A stretch of 64,000 nt of DNA from Herbaspirillum sp. ST 5-3 (lineage in GTDB: Bacteria > Pseudomonadota > Gammaproteobacteria > Burkholderiales > Burkholderiaceae_D). The stretch lies in the NCBI RefSeq assembly GCF_004804275.1, contig NZ_STGI01000006.1, positions 186,001 through 250,000 of the forward strand. The letters are read 5' to 3'. How positions within the stretch are numbered: position 1 is the first letter of the stretch; every line of letters starts with the position of its first letter. This document shows, piece after piece, positions 1-8,139 of the stretch. The notes under the pieces are model-generated. The model worked only from the letters and a program-made list of their open reading frames with translations. It ran no database searches and was not told the DNA's origin. Made by a program: the position numbers and the translations under genes.

Positions 1-308
1 CGCCGCTGCAAAAGATCGCGCTCGGGCCGGGCTACCAGGTGCCGTTTGCCGAGCGCATCAGGAAGGACTCCGGCATGCCGACGATCGCGGTGGGCCTGAT
101 CACGGAAGCGGAACAGGCCAACGAAATCATTGCATCCGGCCGCGCCGACATGGTGGCATTGGCGCGCGGCATGCTCTACGATCCGCGCTGGCCATGGCAC
201 GCAGCGGCCAGGCTGGGTGCGCAAATCGATGCGCCGCCGCAGTACTGGCGCTCGCAGCCGCGCGAGGTGAAGGATTTGTTCCGCGCGTCGACGCTCGGGA
301 AGCACTAG
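1..308 (+). CDS. Old yellow enzyme family NADH:flavin oxidoreductase (C-terminal fragment)
   Basis: About 101 C-terminal codons of a gene that begins before the window; the reading frame opens at base 3. The motifs GMPTIAVGLIT, then ADMVALARGMLYDPRWPWHA, are the end of the FMN-binding TIM barrel of YqjM-type old yellow enzymes, which reduce activated C=C bonds with NAD(P)H. The PRWPWHAA stretch is characteristic of this family's C terminus. The stop codon overlaps a short palindrome, and the next gene converges on it. The substrate cannot be inferred. Confidence 0.85.
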   Translation, partial: PLQKIALGPGYQVPFAERIRKDSGMPTIAVGLITEAEQANEIIASGRADMVALARGMLYDPRWPWHAAARLGAQIDAPPQYWRSQPREVKDLFRASTLGKH

Positions 309-319
309 CAGGCTGCTAA
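306..319. repeat. Short palindrome TAGCAGGCTGCTA at a convergent junction
   Basis: TAGCAG-G-CTGCTA is a perfect palindrome around one base. It supplies the stop codons of both converging genes. Eleven bases, CAGGCTGCTAA, recur at 56177-56187, and TAGCAGGCTG matches the outer arm of the large element at 60510-60637. Confidence 0.5.
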
Positions 320-1005
320 TCTGCGAGATCGAAGCGCACCCCGACGCTGCTCAGGCGGCCCGGGGTTGCGGCGGCATTCGCCTCTTCCTGCGTCGCGTGC
401 TGCGTGATCAGATACCTGTCGGCGCTGCGCCGGTCGGGATTGAGATAGATGTTCAGGAAGAGCTGGCGCTGTTCCGGCACGTTCTCCAGGAAGCGCGGCC
501 CGTTTTCCGATAGCTGGCCGTCGAGCGTAAAGACCGTCACTACGTTATCGTCGCCGATATAGCCATGCACCTTGAAAACAGGATGGCGCGCGCGCGTGGT
601 GATGATTTCCACCGGCTGCTTGCTGGTGATCAGGCGCACCGGCCTGGTCAAGTCGAGCGGCAGCGCTTCGCCTGACGGCGGCGCCGGACGCGGCGCACGC
701 TGCTCTTCCCGCGCGGCGCGGCCCGAGTAGCGCGGCGCATCGAACAGTCTTTCATTCTGCTTGTCCAGCGGTTCATCGTTTTGCGCCGTCTTCTCGGCGG
801 ACGCATCGGCGCGATCGGACCGCGCCGTGGTCTTGTGCGATGGCGGCGGCTTGTCGAAGGTTTTGTGCGGCACGTTGAAAGTCATTTCGAAGTTATAGAG
901 CTGTTCGTCCGTCATGTCCGGAAACGGCGCCGGATGCCCGCCATCGATGGTGCGATAGATCACCTCGGGTTCCCGCTTGCCGAGGATATTGCCAATGATG
1001 CCCAC
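316..1005 (-). CDS. Hypothetical protein, 229 aa, GTG start
   Basis: The start is taken as a GTG preceded by AAGGAG with six bases between; a longer frame from an upstream ATG has no such site. The N-terminal third mentions no known motif, residues about 50-120 are charged, Pro/Ala-rich and probably disordered, and the C-terminal 110 residues look folded (alternating beta-like segments around HGYIGDDNVVTVFTLDGQ). There is no signal peptide or membrane segment. I do not recognise the family. Confidence 0.6.
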   Translation of the reverse strand: MGIIGNILGKREPEVIYRTIDGGHPAPFPDMTDEQLYNFEMTFNVPHKTFDKPPPSHKTTARSDRADASAEKTAQNDEPLDKQNERLFDAPRYSGRAAREEQRAPRPAPPSGEALPLDLTRPVRLITSKQPVEIITTRARHPVFKVHGYIGDDNVVTVFTLDGQLSENGPRFLENVPEQRQLFLNIYLNPDRRSADRYLITQHATQEEANAAATPGRLSSVGVRFDLAD

Positions 1006-1339
1006 GTCATTCTCCTTGAAACTATTTCCGTAAAACACTTCACCGCGCTGCCGTGGACTGGTCCGCAGCGGCTGATGCCGCGCGCACGGTTACCGCTCAT
1101 TCGACCCATCGCGCGCAACCGGGTTCGTGGCAAGGGCGCGCCATTTTGTTTCCGTTTGTAGCGGAAGAAATTTCTTGAACGGACGTTTTCGCCGCGGCGC
1201 TGGAAAGCTGGCATGATGCGCGGCTGGAGCCTTTTTTGGTCGTCGCGCTCGCTTGAGCCGCGTCGCAGTGCAAGGACCCCCTTGGCACGGTGTATTACGG
1301 GCTCTCGAGGAACGTATCAACCTGTTTGAGGAGATAAAT
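1006..1339. other. Divergent intergenic region
   Basis: The region lies between the starts of two divergent genes. No convincing coding frame, RNA gene or terminator was seen. It presumably holds both promoters, but no clear -35/-10 pair stands out. Confidence 0.4.
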
Positions 1340-1741
1340 GTGATCAAATCGATAGACCCGACGCCGCAGAGCGTGAAGCGTTTGATGGCCAAGGTCCCCG
1401 CCGGCGTACCGGTCGTGATGCTGAATCTGCTGCGTTTCCGCGAGCGGGCGGTTTATCCGCCCGAACTGGACCTGGCGCCGTGCAGCGGACGCGATGCCTA
1501 CGCCGCCTATGCAAAGAATGCGAGCACGCATCTGGCGAACGTGGGAGCCAAGGTCATCTGGAAGGCGCAGGCAAAGCACTCCTTCATCGCGCCTGTCGGC
1601 GAAGAGTGGGATGAAATCATGCTGGTCGCCTATCCGTCGCGCGACGCATTCATGACCATGCTGAAATCGCCCGACTATCAGGCCATCACGATGCACAGGA
1701 CGGCCGCGCTGGCCGACGCACGCCTGCTCGTGACGGTATGA
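1340..1741 (+). CDS. DUF1330 domain protein
   Basis: 133 aa from a GTG start with GAGGAG upstream at good spacing. The sequence VVMLNLLRFRERA, then SGRDAYAAYAKN, WDEIMLVAYPSRDAFMTML and YQAITMHRTAALADARL follows the DUF1330 pattern, a small ferredoxin-like alpha/beta-barrel fold in the dimeric EthD/ABM class. The catalytic role is unknown. It is cytoplasmic and appears to be a single-gene unit. The gene on its right converges and its end lies 10 bp away. Confidence 0.75.
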   Translation: MIKSIDPTPQSVKRLMAKVPAGVPVVMLNLLRFRERAVYPPELDLAPCSGRDAYAAYAKNASTHLANVGAKVIWKAQAKHSFIAPVGEEWDEIMLVAYPSRDAFMTMLKSPDYQAITMHRTAALADARLLVTV

Positions 1742-1751
1742 AGGGATGGCG

Positions 1752-2891
1752 CTATTGCGCCGGCACCAGGCGCACGCGCGTGATTTCCGACGGCGCGCCG
1801 AAGCGTTTCGGCGGCCCCCAGTAGCCGGTGCCACGGCTGGTATATACCCACAGTTTTCCGAGGCGGTTCAAACCGGCCGTGTAGGGCTGCTGCATCGGCA
1901 CAAAGAAATTCCAGGGAAAGAATTGTCCGCCATGCGTATGGCCGGACAACTGCAGGTCGAATCCGGCTTCGGCTGCAGCGGTCGCACTGCGCGGCTGGTG
2001 CGCCAGCAATACCTTGACGGCCATGCCGCGCGGCGCGCCGGCCAGCGCCGCATGCGGGTCGCTGCGGTGCGATTCGTCAAAATGATGCGCGGTGTAATCG
2101 GTCACGCCGGCCACCAGCAAGGACCTGCCTTCGTGGTGCAGGACCACATGCTCGTTCATCAATACCTTCAGCCCGAGCCGCTGCACTTCGGCGATCCAGT
2201 CGTGCGCATTCGAGTAGTACTCATGATTGCCGGTGACGAAATATGCGCCGTGCCGCGCAGCGAGCCTGGACAAGGGCTGGGTATGCGCCGCGAGGTGGCG
2301 CACGCTGCCGTCCACCAGGTCGCCGGTGACCGCGATCAGGTCGGCGTCGAGCCGGTTGACCGCCTCGACGATTGCATCCAGGTAACCATGCTTGATGGTG
2401 GGGCCGACATGGATGTCGCTGATCTGCGCAATCGTGAAGCCGTGCAATTCCTGCGGCAGGTTTTTTATCGGCACCTCGACATCGACCACCCGCGCAAGGC
2501 GGCGCGCATTGATGAACCCGATCAAGGTCACCGCCGCCGCCAGCGCGGGGACGGCGATCGCGCTCCAGCGCACCAGCGATTCCGTATGCACCGCGAGCAC
2601 GGCGGCGAGCAGCAATCCGACATCGCGAAACACCGTCAGCACGAACAGCGATGAGAATAGTCCCAATGCGAGCAGACCGGCCCAGGCGAGGCGATCGGCC
2701 AGTGGCTGGCGCTTGATGCTGCGCGCCAGCAGGGCTGTCGGCACCAGCATGAAGGAAGCCAGCAGCCACAAGGCACCGGCCATGCGCCAGGCATTGGCAA
2801 TCGGCAAATCAGGCAAGATGCGCCAGCCGATATAGACGTGCAGCGCCGCCAGCAAGGCAAGGATGACAAGGATGGAAGCGCGTAACCGCAT
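1752..2891 (-). CDS. Membrane-anchored calcineurin-like metallophosphoesterase
   Basis: 379 aa. About four hydrophobic segments fill residues 5-130, followed by a YaeI/YkuE-type phosphoesterase domain. The metal-binding motifs are all present: SDIHVG (158-163), GDLVDG (190-195), GNHEYY (221-226) and SGHTHGGQ (316-323). Enzymes of this type hydrolyse phosphodiesters or phosphomonoesters with two metal ions, and relatives act on UDP-diacylglucosamine or unknown lipids. Here the catalytic domain follows the membrane part directly, so a membrane-proximal substrate is likely. The substrate remains unknown. Confidence 0.85.
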   Translation of the reverse strand: MRLRASILVILALLAALHVYIGWRILPDLPIANAWRMAGALWLLASFMLVPTALLARSIKRQPLADRLAWAGLLALGLFSSLFVLTVFRDVGLLLAAVLAVHTESLVRWSAIAVPALAAAVTLIGFINARRLARVVDVEVPIKNLPQELHGFTIAQISDIHVGPTIKHGYLDAIVEAVNRLDADLIAVTGDLVDGSVRHLAAHTQPLSRLAARHGAYFVTGNHEYYSNAHDWIAEVQRLGLKVLMNEHVVLHHEGRSLLVAGVTDYTAHHFDESHRSDPHAALAGAPRGMAVKVLLAHQPRSATAAAEAGFDLQLSGHTHGGQFFPWNFFVPMQQPYTAGLNRLGKLWVYTSRGTGYWGPPKRFGAPSEITRVRLVPAQ

Positions 2892-2980
2892 GTTGATTTC
2901 TGAAGTGAAAGAAGAGCCGCCGCAGAGGCAGCGTAGTAGTCCGGATTATCTTGGGATGAAATGTCTCCGTTCAATAGCGT

Positions 2981-3024
2981 TGCCGATGCGATGCCGATGC
3001 GGTGCCGATGCCGATGCGATGCCG
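2981..3024. repeat. Short tandem repeat of TGCCGATGCGA type
   Basis: An 11-base unit TGCCGATGCG(A/G) occurs twice in tandem, then a fused partial copy, just upstream of the phosphoesterase gene. It looks like a simple slippage repeat. Confidence 0.6.
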
Positions 3025-3032
3025 GAAGGAAA

Positions 3033-3058
3033 AAAGCCCCGGCTCGCGCCGGGGCTTT
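3033..3058 (-). terminator. Rho-independent terminator of the Tim44-like gene
   Basis: An 11-base stem AAAGCCCCGGC pairs with GCCGGGGCTTT around TCGC. On the minus strand the stem runs into TTTTTT, placing it as the terminator about 30 bp after the Tim44-like gene's stop. Confidence 0.85.
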
Positions 3059-3088
3059 CAGGACAAACGCTGTGATGCGGTGTTGCGA

Positions 3089-4006
3089 TCAGGACAGTTG
3101 CTGAATCCCGGCCAGCACCCAGCCGCCCGCGCCGGAAACCGGCTTGGACAGGTTCCAGACTTCGGTGAACGGTTCTGCCGGCGCGTTTTCCGCTTCGCGG
3201 ATCATGCCGCTGAACTTGACGCTGGCGAGATGCTCGTTACCGGTCGTTTCCACGCCGAGCAGTTCCGCCTCGAGCGACACCACATCGGTATGGTTGGGCG
3301 ACGGGCCGCGCTCCAGCAATTGCTGCTTCATTTCAGCAAACACTTCCGGCGCCGTGAATTCGCGCAAGTCGTTCACATCGGCCTTGTCCCATGCCGCTTG
3401 CAGGCGGATGAAGTAGGTCTTCGCGTGTCGCAGGAAACCGGGCGCATCGAAATCGGCCGGAATGCCCCAGTTCGCATTGTCGGCAGTGCTGCTTGCGGAC
3501 GATGCCGATTGCAGCGCGGCCGGCTCAATGCGCGAACCGATGTCCGGGGTCACGACGCCGCGTGAAGCTGCGCCATAGGCCGGCTCGAACCGGCTGCGAT
3601 CCTGCGCGCTGCCGTTCTTGCGCGTCACCATGCGATAGATGAAGAACGCGGCTCCCGCCAGCAGAGCGATCATCAGCAGGCTGCTGATCATGCTGGCCAG
3701 TGCGCCACCCATGCCGAAGTGCGAGAGCAAGGCGCCCAGACCGAGACCGAGCAAGGCGCCGCCGAGCATGCCCTTCCACGCGCCGGCCGGTTTGGGCGGC
3801 GTGCCTTGCGGTGTCGCGGCCGGTGCAGCGGGCCGGGCGGCAGACGGCGCAGCCTGGCTCGACGATGGCGACATGGATTGACGGCTGACGTTTTGCGACT
3901 GGCGTCCGAAGGAGCCGCCGCCGCCCATGCGTTTGGCTTGCGCCTCGGACACGACGACGGACAGCGCCGTCAGCGCGACCATCAGACTGATCAAAAATTT
4001 CTTCAT
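3089..4006 (-). CDS. Tim44-like domain membrane protein
   Basis: 305 aa. The start is an ATG after GGAGG; it opens a signal-like segment (MKKFLISLMVALTALSVVVS). A low-complexity Ser/Gln/Ala/Pro linker follows. Next is a Gly-rich double hydrophobic stretch (about 88-140), and then a C-terminal Tim44-like domain with the family's FLRHAKTYFIRLQAAWDKAD and WNLSKP features. In mitochondria the domain binds membrane and the import motor; bacterial homologues are of uncertain function and probably sit at the inner membrane. A strong terminator follows. Confidence 0.8.
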   Translation of the reverse strand: MKKFLISLMVALTALSVVVSEAQAKRMGGGGSFGRQSQNVSRQSMSPSSSQAAPSAARPAAPAATPQGTPPKPAGAWKGMLGGALLGLGLGALLSHFGMGGALASMISSLLMIALLAGAAFFIYRMVTRKNGSAQDRSRFEPAYGAASRGVVTPDIGSRIEPAALQSASSASSTADNANWGIPADFDAPGFLRHAKTYFIRLQAAWDKADVNDLREFTAPEVFAEMKQQLLERGPSPNHTDVVSLEAELLGVETTGNEHLASVKFSGMIREAENAPAEPFTEVWNLSKPVSGAGGWVLAGIQQLS

Positions 4007-4219
4007 GTTTCCTCCAGGAGTTGATTTGCGAGTGAGGCCGGCCATGGATGACCGAACCGATCACATCGACGCCCATCCTACGCGCGGCCCCACTTTTGAA
4101 AAAGCGAATAAATCGGAATATGTTCTTCGTAAAAACAGGAACATGCCGATGACGCCCGACGAACTTGGCGCATCGGTGGATGTCGAAGAGATAATGTTTT
4201 CAACCAAGCAAGGACTGCC

Positions 4220-5104
4220 ATGGCTCGTGTCATGTGGAAAGGCGCCATCAGCTTCGGCTTGCTGCATGCGCCCGTGTCGCTGCATCCGGCCTCGCAACAG
4301 GACGAAATCGACTTCGACTGGCTGCGGCGCGGCAGTTTGCAAGCGGTCGGCTACAAGCGCGTGGTGAAGGAAACCGGCGAGGAAGTCGGCAAGGACGACA
4401 TCGTCAAGGCCGTCAAGTACGAAGACCATTACGTCGTGCTGTCCGACGAGGAAATCAAGTCGGCCAACGTGAAGGCGACGCACACCATCGATATCGTCGG
4501 CTTCACCGATGCGGAAGACGTGAATTTCCTGTTCTTCGAGACGCCCTATTACCTGGCGCCGACCAAGGGCGGGGAAAAGGTGTACGCCCTGCTGCGCGAA
4601 GCGCTCCTGAAGACAAAAAAGATCGGCATCGCCCTGATCGTGATGCACAACAAGCAGCATCTCGCCGCGCTCATCGCGACACCGCAGGCCATCGTGCTGA
4701 ACACGCTGCGCTGGGCCAGCGAAGTGCGCAGTCCGGAGACGCTCGACCTGCCGGAGGAAGGCCAGAAAGGCGCAGCGCTCAAGCCGAAGGAATTGCAGAT
4801 GGCCACGCAGCTGATCAACAACATGAGCGAGGACTGGCGGCCGGAGCAATACAAGGACACCTTCCGCGACGACATCATGGCGCTGGTCAGGAAGAAATAC
4901 GAGGAAGGACGCGCGGAGGAAATTTCCGAAGTCGAAGCCGAGATGCCGGAAGAAGAAGCCGGGAAGGAAGAAGACCTGGCGGAATTGCTGCGGCAGAGCC
5001 TGCAAGGAAGCGTGCACAAGCGCACGACGGAAAAGAAGGTGCCGCCACCCGCCGCGCGCAAGAGTGCCGGGGTGCGGGCGCGCGCATCGAAGTCGGTTCA
5101 CTAA
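4220..5104 (+). CDS. ku: Non-homologous end-joining protein Ku
   Basis: 294 aa. The opening MARVMWKGAISFGLLHAPVS is the signature start of bacterial Ku, a homodimer that rings broken DNA ends and recruits LigD. The core domain runs to about residue 250. The C-terminal tail is Lys/Arg/Ala-rich, as expected for the DNA- and LigD-binding extension. The ligD gene follows after 9 bp, so the two are almost certainly co-transcribed. Length is normal for the family. Confidence 0.97.
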   Translation: MARVMWKGAISFGLLHAPVSLHPASQQDEIDFDWLRRGSLQAVGYKRVVKETGEEVGKDDIVKAVKYEDHYVVLSDEEIKSANVKATHTIDIVGFTDAEDVNFLFFETPYYLAPTKGGEKVYALLREALLKTKKIGIALIVMHNKQHLAALIATPQAIVLNTLRWASEVRSPETLDLPEEGQKGAALKPKELQMATQLINNMSEDWRPEQYKDTFRDDIMALVRKKYEEGRAEEISEVEAEMPEEEAGKEEDLAELLRQSLQGSVHKRTTEKKVPPPAARKSAGVRARASKSVH

Positions 5105-5113
5105 AGATTGCCC

Positions 5114-7642
5114 ATGCCCGACAAGCTTGCCACCTACCATGCCAAGCGCAACTTCCGCGTCACGCCGGAGCCGGAAGGCGAACTCGCCGCGCCCGCCGAG
5201 CGCCTGCGCTTCGTGGTGCAGAAACATCATGCGCGCAAGCTGCACTATGACTTTCGCCTCGAACTCGACGGCACCTTGAAGAGCTGGGCGGTTCCCAAGG
5301 GTCCCAGCCTCGATCCCTCGGACAAGCGCCTGGCGGTGCATGTGGAAGACCATCCGCTCGACTATATCGATTTCGAGGGCGACATCCCGGAGCACCAGTA
5401 CGGCGCGGGCCATGTGGATGTGTGGGACATCGGTTACTGGGAACCGCAGGGCGATGCACTGGCGGCCTATGAAGCCGGCAAACTCAAGTTCCGACTGGAG
5501 GGCGAGAAACTGCACGGCGGGTGGACGTTGGTGCGCACGCATTTGCCGGGCGGCGGCAAGGAACAATGGCTGCTGATCAAGGAAAAGGACGAGGCCGCGC
5601 GTTCCGCGAAGGAATACGACATCACGGCGGAAATGCCGGACAGCGTGCTGGCGCGAACACGGAAAACCGACGACGCGGCATTGCGCGCATCCAAAGCCCG
5701 CAAGGCAAGCGCGAAGGAGGACAAGCAGGCCGACCTCAAGCTCAAGGGAGCCAGGAAAGCCGCGCTGCCGGAAATGATCAGCCCGCAACTGGCCACGCTG
5801 GTGGACGACATCCCGAAAGACGGCGAGTGGGAATACGAAGTCAAGTTCGACGGCTACCGGATACTGGCGCGCGTCGACAAGGGCAAGGCCCGTCTGCTGA
5901 CGCGCGACGGCCAGGACTGGACCGCGAAGCTGCCCTTGCAGGCGGCCGCCGTGGAAGCACTCGGATTGCAAAGCGCCTGGCTCGACGGCGAGATCGTGGT
6001 GCTCGACAAGCAAGGCATTCCGTCTTTCCAGTTGCTGCAAAATGCCTTCAATGAACAACGCGATGCGCCCATCCTCTTTTACCTGTTCGACCTGCCCTAT
6101 CTGAACGGCGTCGATCTGCGCAAGGCGCCCCTGAGGGAACGCAGGACCCTGCTGGAACACGTGCTGGAGAGGGCGGACACGCAACGCCTGCGCTACAGCG
6201 GCCCGCTGCAGGAGCCGCCGCAGAAATTGCTGGACGGCGCCTGCCGGCTGGCGATGGAAGGACTGATCGGCAAGCGCGCCGATTCGCCCTATACCGGCAA
6301 GCGCAGCGCCGACTGGATCAAGCTGAAATGCCGGCAGCGCCAGGAATTCGTGATCGGCGGATATACCGAGCCGCAAGGAAGCCGCAAGTTTTTCGGCGCC
6401 TTGCTGCTCGGTGTGTACGAGGATGGCGAGCTGCGCTATGCCGGGCGCGTCGGCACCGGTTTCAACCGCGCCTTGCTGCATTCGATGCATCAACAGATGC
6501 AGGCGCTGGAGCAGCAGCAAAGTCCTTTCGCACACATGCCGGGCGGCGTGCGGCGCGCGGAGACGCACTGGATCAAGCCGCAGCTGGTCGCGGAAATTTC
6601 CTTCTCAGAATGGACGCAGGAGGGGTTGCTGCGGCAAGCGGTGTTTCATGGGCTGCGGGCCGACAAGGCGGCGCGCGAGATCCGGCGGGAACATGCGGTC
6701 AGCACATCGGGCAAGGACAAGAAGGACGGAAAGAAAACACAAGAGGCGGCAGCCAATCGCATCAAGGTCACCCATCCCGAACGCGTGATCGACACCACGA
6801 GCGGATTGACCAAGCTCGACCTGGTGCACTATTACGAAGCGGTCGCGCCGCACATGCTGCCCTTCCTGCGCAATCGCCCGGTCTATCTGCTGCGCTGTCC
6901 GGAAGGCATCGACGGCGAGCAATTCTTCCAGAAACATGCCGGCCGGCTTCGCATTCCCGGCGTCCGCGCACTCGATGCCTCGCTCGATCCGGGCCACGGT
7001 CCGCTGATGGCGATCGACGATGCCGAAGCACTGGCCGGCGCGGCGCAGATGGGCACGGTGGAACTGCATATCTGCAACGCCGACGCCGATCACATCGATC
7101 GTCCCGATTGCATGGTGTTCGACCTCGATCCCGATCCCGCGCTGCCCTGGCAGAAAGTGGTGGAAGGCGCGCGCCTGACCAGGGTGGTGCTGGATGAGCT
7201 GGGCTTGCGCAGTTTCCTGAAGACGAGCGGCGGCAAGGGCCTGCACCTGACCGTTCCGCTTGCGCCCCGGCACGGCTGGGACGAGGTGGCCGCGTTGTCG
7301 AAGGCCATCGCGCAGCATCTGGCGCGTACGCTGCCGAAGCAGTTCAGCGCGACGATGGGCGAAAAGAATCGCGTTGGAAAAATCTATATCGACTATCTCC
7401 GTAACAGGCGTCAGGCCAGCACGGTCGCGCCCTACTCGGCGCGGGCTCGCCCCGGCTTGCCGGTGGCGCTGCCGATCGCGTGGGAAGAGTTGCCCGACAT
7501 TCGCAGTGCGACGGCGTGGACGGTGACATCGCTTGCCGCGCATCTTGCAGGGCGAAGAGATGATCCGTGGGCAGCATTTTTCGAGACATCGCAAGGCTTG
7601 ACGCAGGCCATGAGAAAAACGCTCGGAATTGCGCCACAATAG
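5114..7642 (+). CDS. ligD: ATP-dependent DNA ligase D (phosphoesterase-ligase-polymerase)
   Basis: 842 aa from an ATG; a TTG two codons upstream is also possible. Domains in order: 3'-phosphoesterase (about 30-180, with HHARKLHYDFRLE), ATP-dependent ligase (about 215-530, KFDGYR with nucleotidyl lysine K244), and primase-polymerase (about 555-835, with the metal-binding pair D670/D672 in VFDLDPD). This is the Pseudomonas-type order, not the mycobacterial polymerase-first order. The protein cleans, fills and seals Ku-bound double-strand breaks. All three active sites look intact. Confidence 0.97.
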   Translation: MPDKLATYHAKRNFRVTPEPEGELAAPAERLRFVVQKHHARKLHYDFRLELDGTLKSWAVPKGPSLDPSDKRLAVHVEDHPLDYIDFEGDIPEHQYGAGHVDVWDIGYWEPQGDALAAYEAGKLKFRLEGEKLHGGWTLVRTHLPGGGKEQWLLIKEKDEAARSAKEYDITAEMPDSVLARTRKTDDAALRASKARKASAKEDKQADLKLKGARKAALPEMISPQLATLVDDIPKDGEWEYEVKFDGYRILARVDKGKARLLTRDGQDWTAKLPLQAAAVEALGLQSAWLDGEIVVLDKQGIPSFQLLQNAFNEQRDAPILFYLFDLPYLNGVDLRKAPLRERRTLLEHVLERADTQRLRYSGPLQEPPQKLLDGACRLAMEGLIGKRADSPYTGKRSADWIKLKCRQRQEFVIGGYTEPQGSRKFFGALLLGVYEDGELRYAGRVGTGFNRALLHSMHQQMQALEQQQSPFAHMPGGVRRAETHWIKPQLVAEISFSEWTQEGLLRQAVFHGLRADKAAREIRREHAVSTSGKDKKDGKKTQEAAANRIKVTHPERVIDTTSGLTKLDLVHYYEAVAPHMLPFLRNRPVYLLRCPEGIDGEQFFQKHAGRLRIPGVRALDASLDPGHGPLMAIDDAEALAGAAQMGTVELHICNADADHIDRPDCMVFDLDPDPALPWQKVVEGARLTRVVLDELGLRSFLKTSGGKGLHLTVPLAPRHGWDEVAALSKAIAQHLARTLPKQFSATMGEKNRVGKIYIDYLRNRRQASTVAPYSARARPGLPVALPIAWEELPDIRSATAWTVTSLAAHLAGRRDDPWAAFFETSQGLTQAMRKTLGIAPQ

Positions 7643-7684
7643 GAAGACCATCGTTCTTCCTACCTGATGCCAACGAGGAGAATC

Positions 7685-7888
7685 ATGCACGCCTACATCG
7701 TGAAAACCCATGACGGTTACCTGTATCCGTTTGCCGGCGACGTCTCCCTCACCGACGAGCAAGATCAGGCGGGACAATACCGGAGCGCGCGCGAAGCCAG
7801 CGAAGCCGCACAGGAACTCGGCTACAAGGAAGGCACGTACGAAGTGATTGCCCTGGAGGTGGATGACGCCAGGCTGAACAGGCAGTAG
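7685..7888 (+). CDS. Small hypothetical protein, 67 aa
   Basis: An ATG follows AGGAG with four bases between. The product is soluble and acidic (MHAYIVKTHDGYLYPFAGD start, EVIALEVDDA near the end), with no cysteines, signal peptide or membrane segment. It lies 42 bp after ligD and could be read from the same transcript. I do not recognise it. Confidence 0.6.
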   Translation: MHAYIVKTHDGYLYPFAGDVSLTDEQDQAGQYRSAREASEAAQELGYKEGTYEVIALEVDDARLNRQ

Positions 7889-8139
7889 ACGGGCGGCATT
7901 TGACCGCCGTGATAGTCCTTGTGATTCGTTGCCTCCCCGGGCGATGTTCTTGCACATCCTGATGCTTTTCCGACGAAAGCAATGACCTCCCCGTGCCGCG
8001 ATATCGTCGGCAGGCATGGCGTCGACCCTTTCTGACTGGTCGCGCGGGTGCGGGCTTGCGCGGCGGCAGAATGCCCAGAACTTTTTCCGATTTTTATTGT
8101 CTTTTTTGAAACGAGCATGCCCTCTTTCAGGCCAGTCAG

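Noticed and set aside
2981-3024. The GATGC-rich tandem repeat considered as a CRISPR or binding-site array.
   Set aside because: The units are 11 bases, directly abutting with no spacers, and only two are complete; simple slippage explains it.
4061-6568. An uninterrupted minus-strand frame of about 835 codons opposite ku and ligD.
   Set aside because: It is antisense to clear ku and ligD domains, is His/Gln/Arg/Leu-biased as expected from a mirrored high-GC codon bias, and has no recognisable motif or ribosome site.
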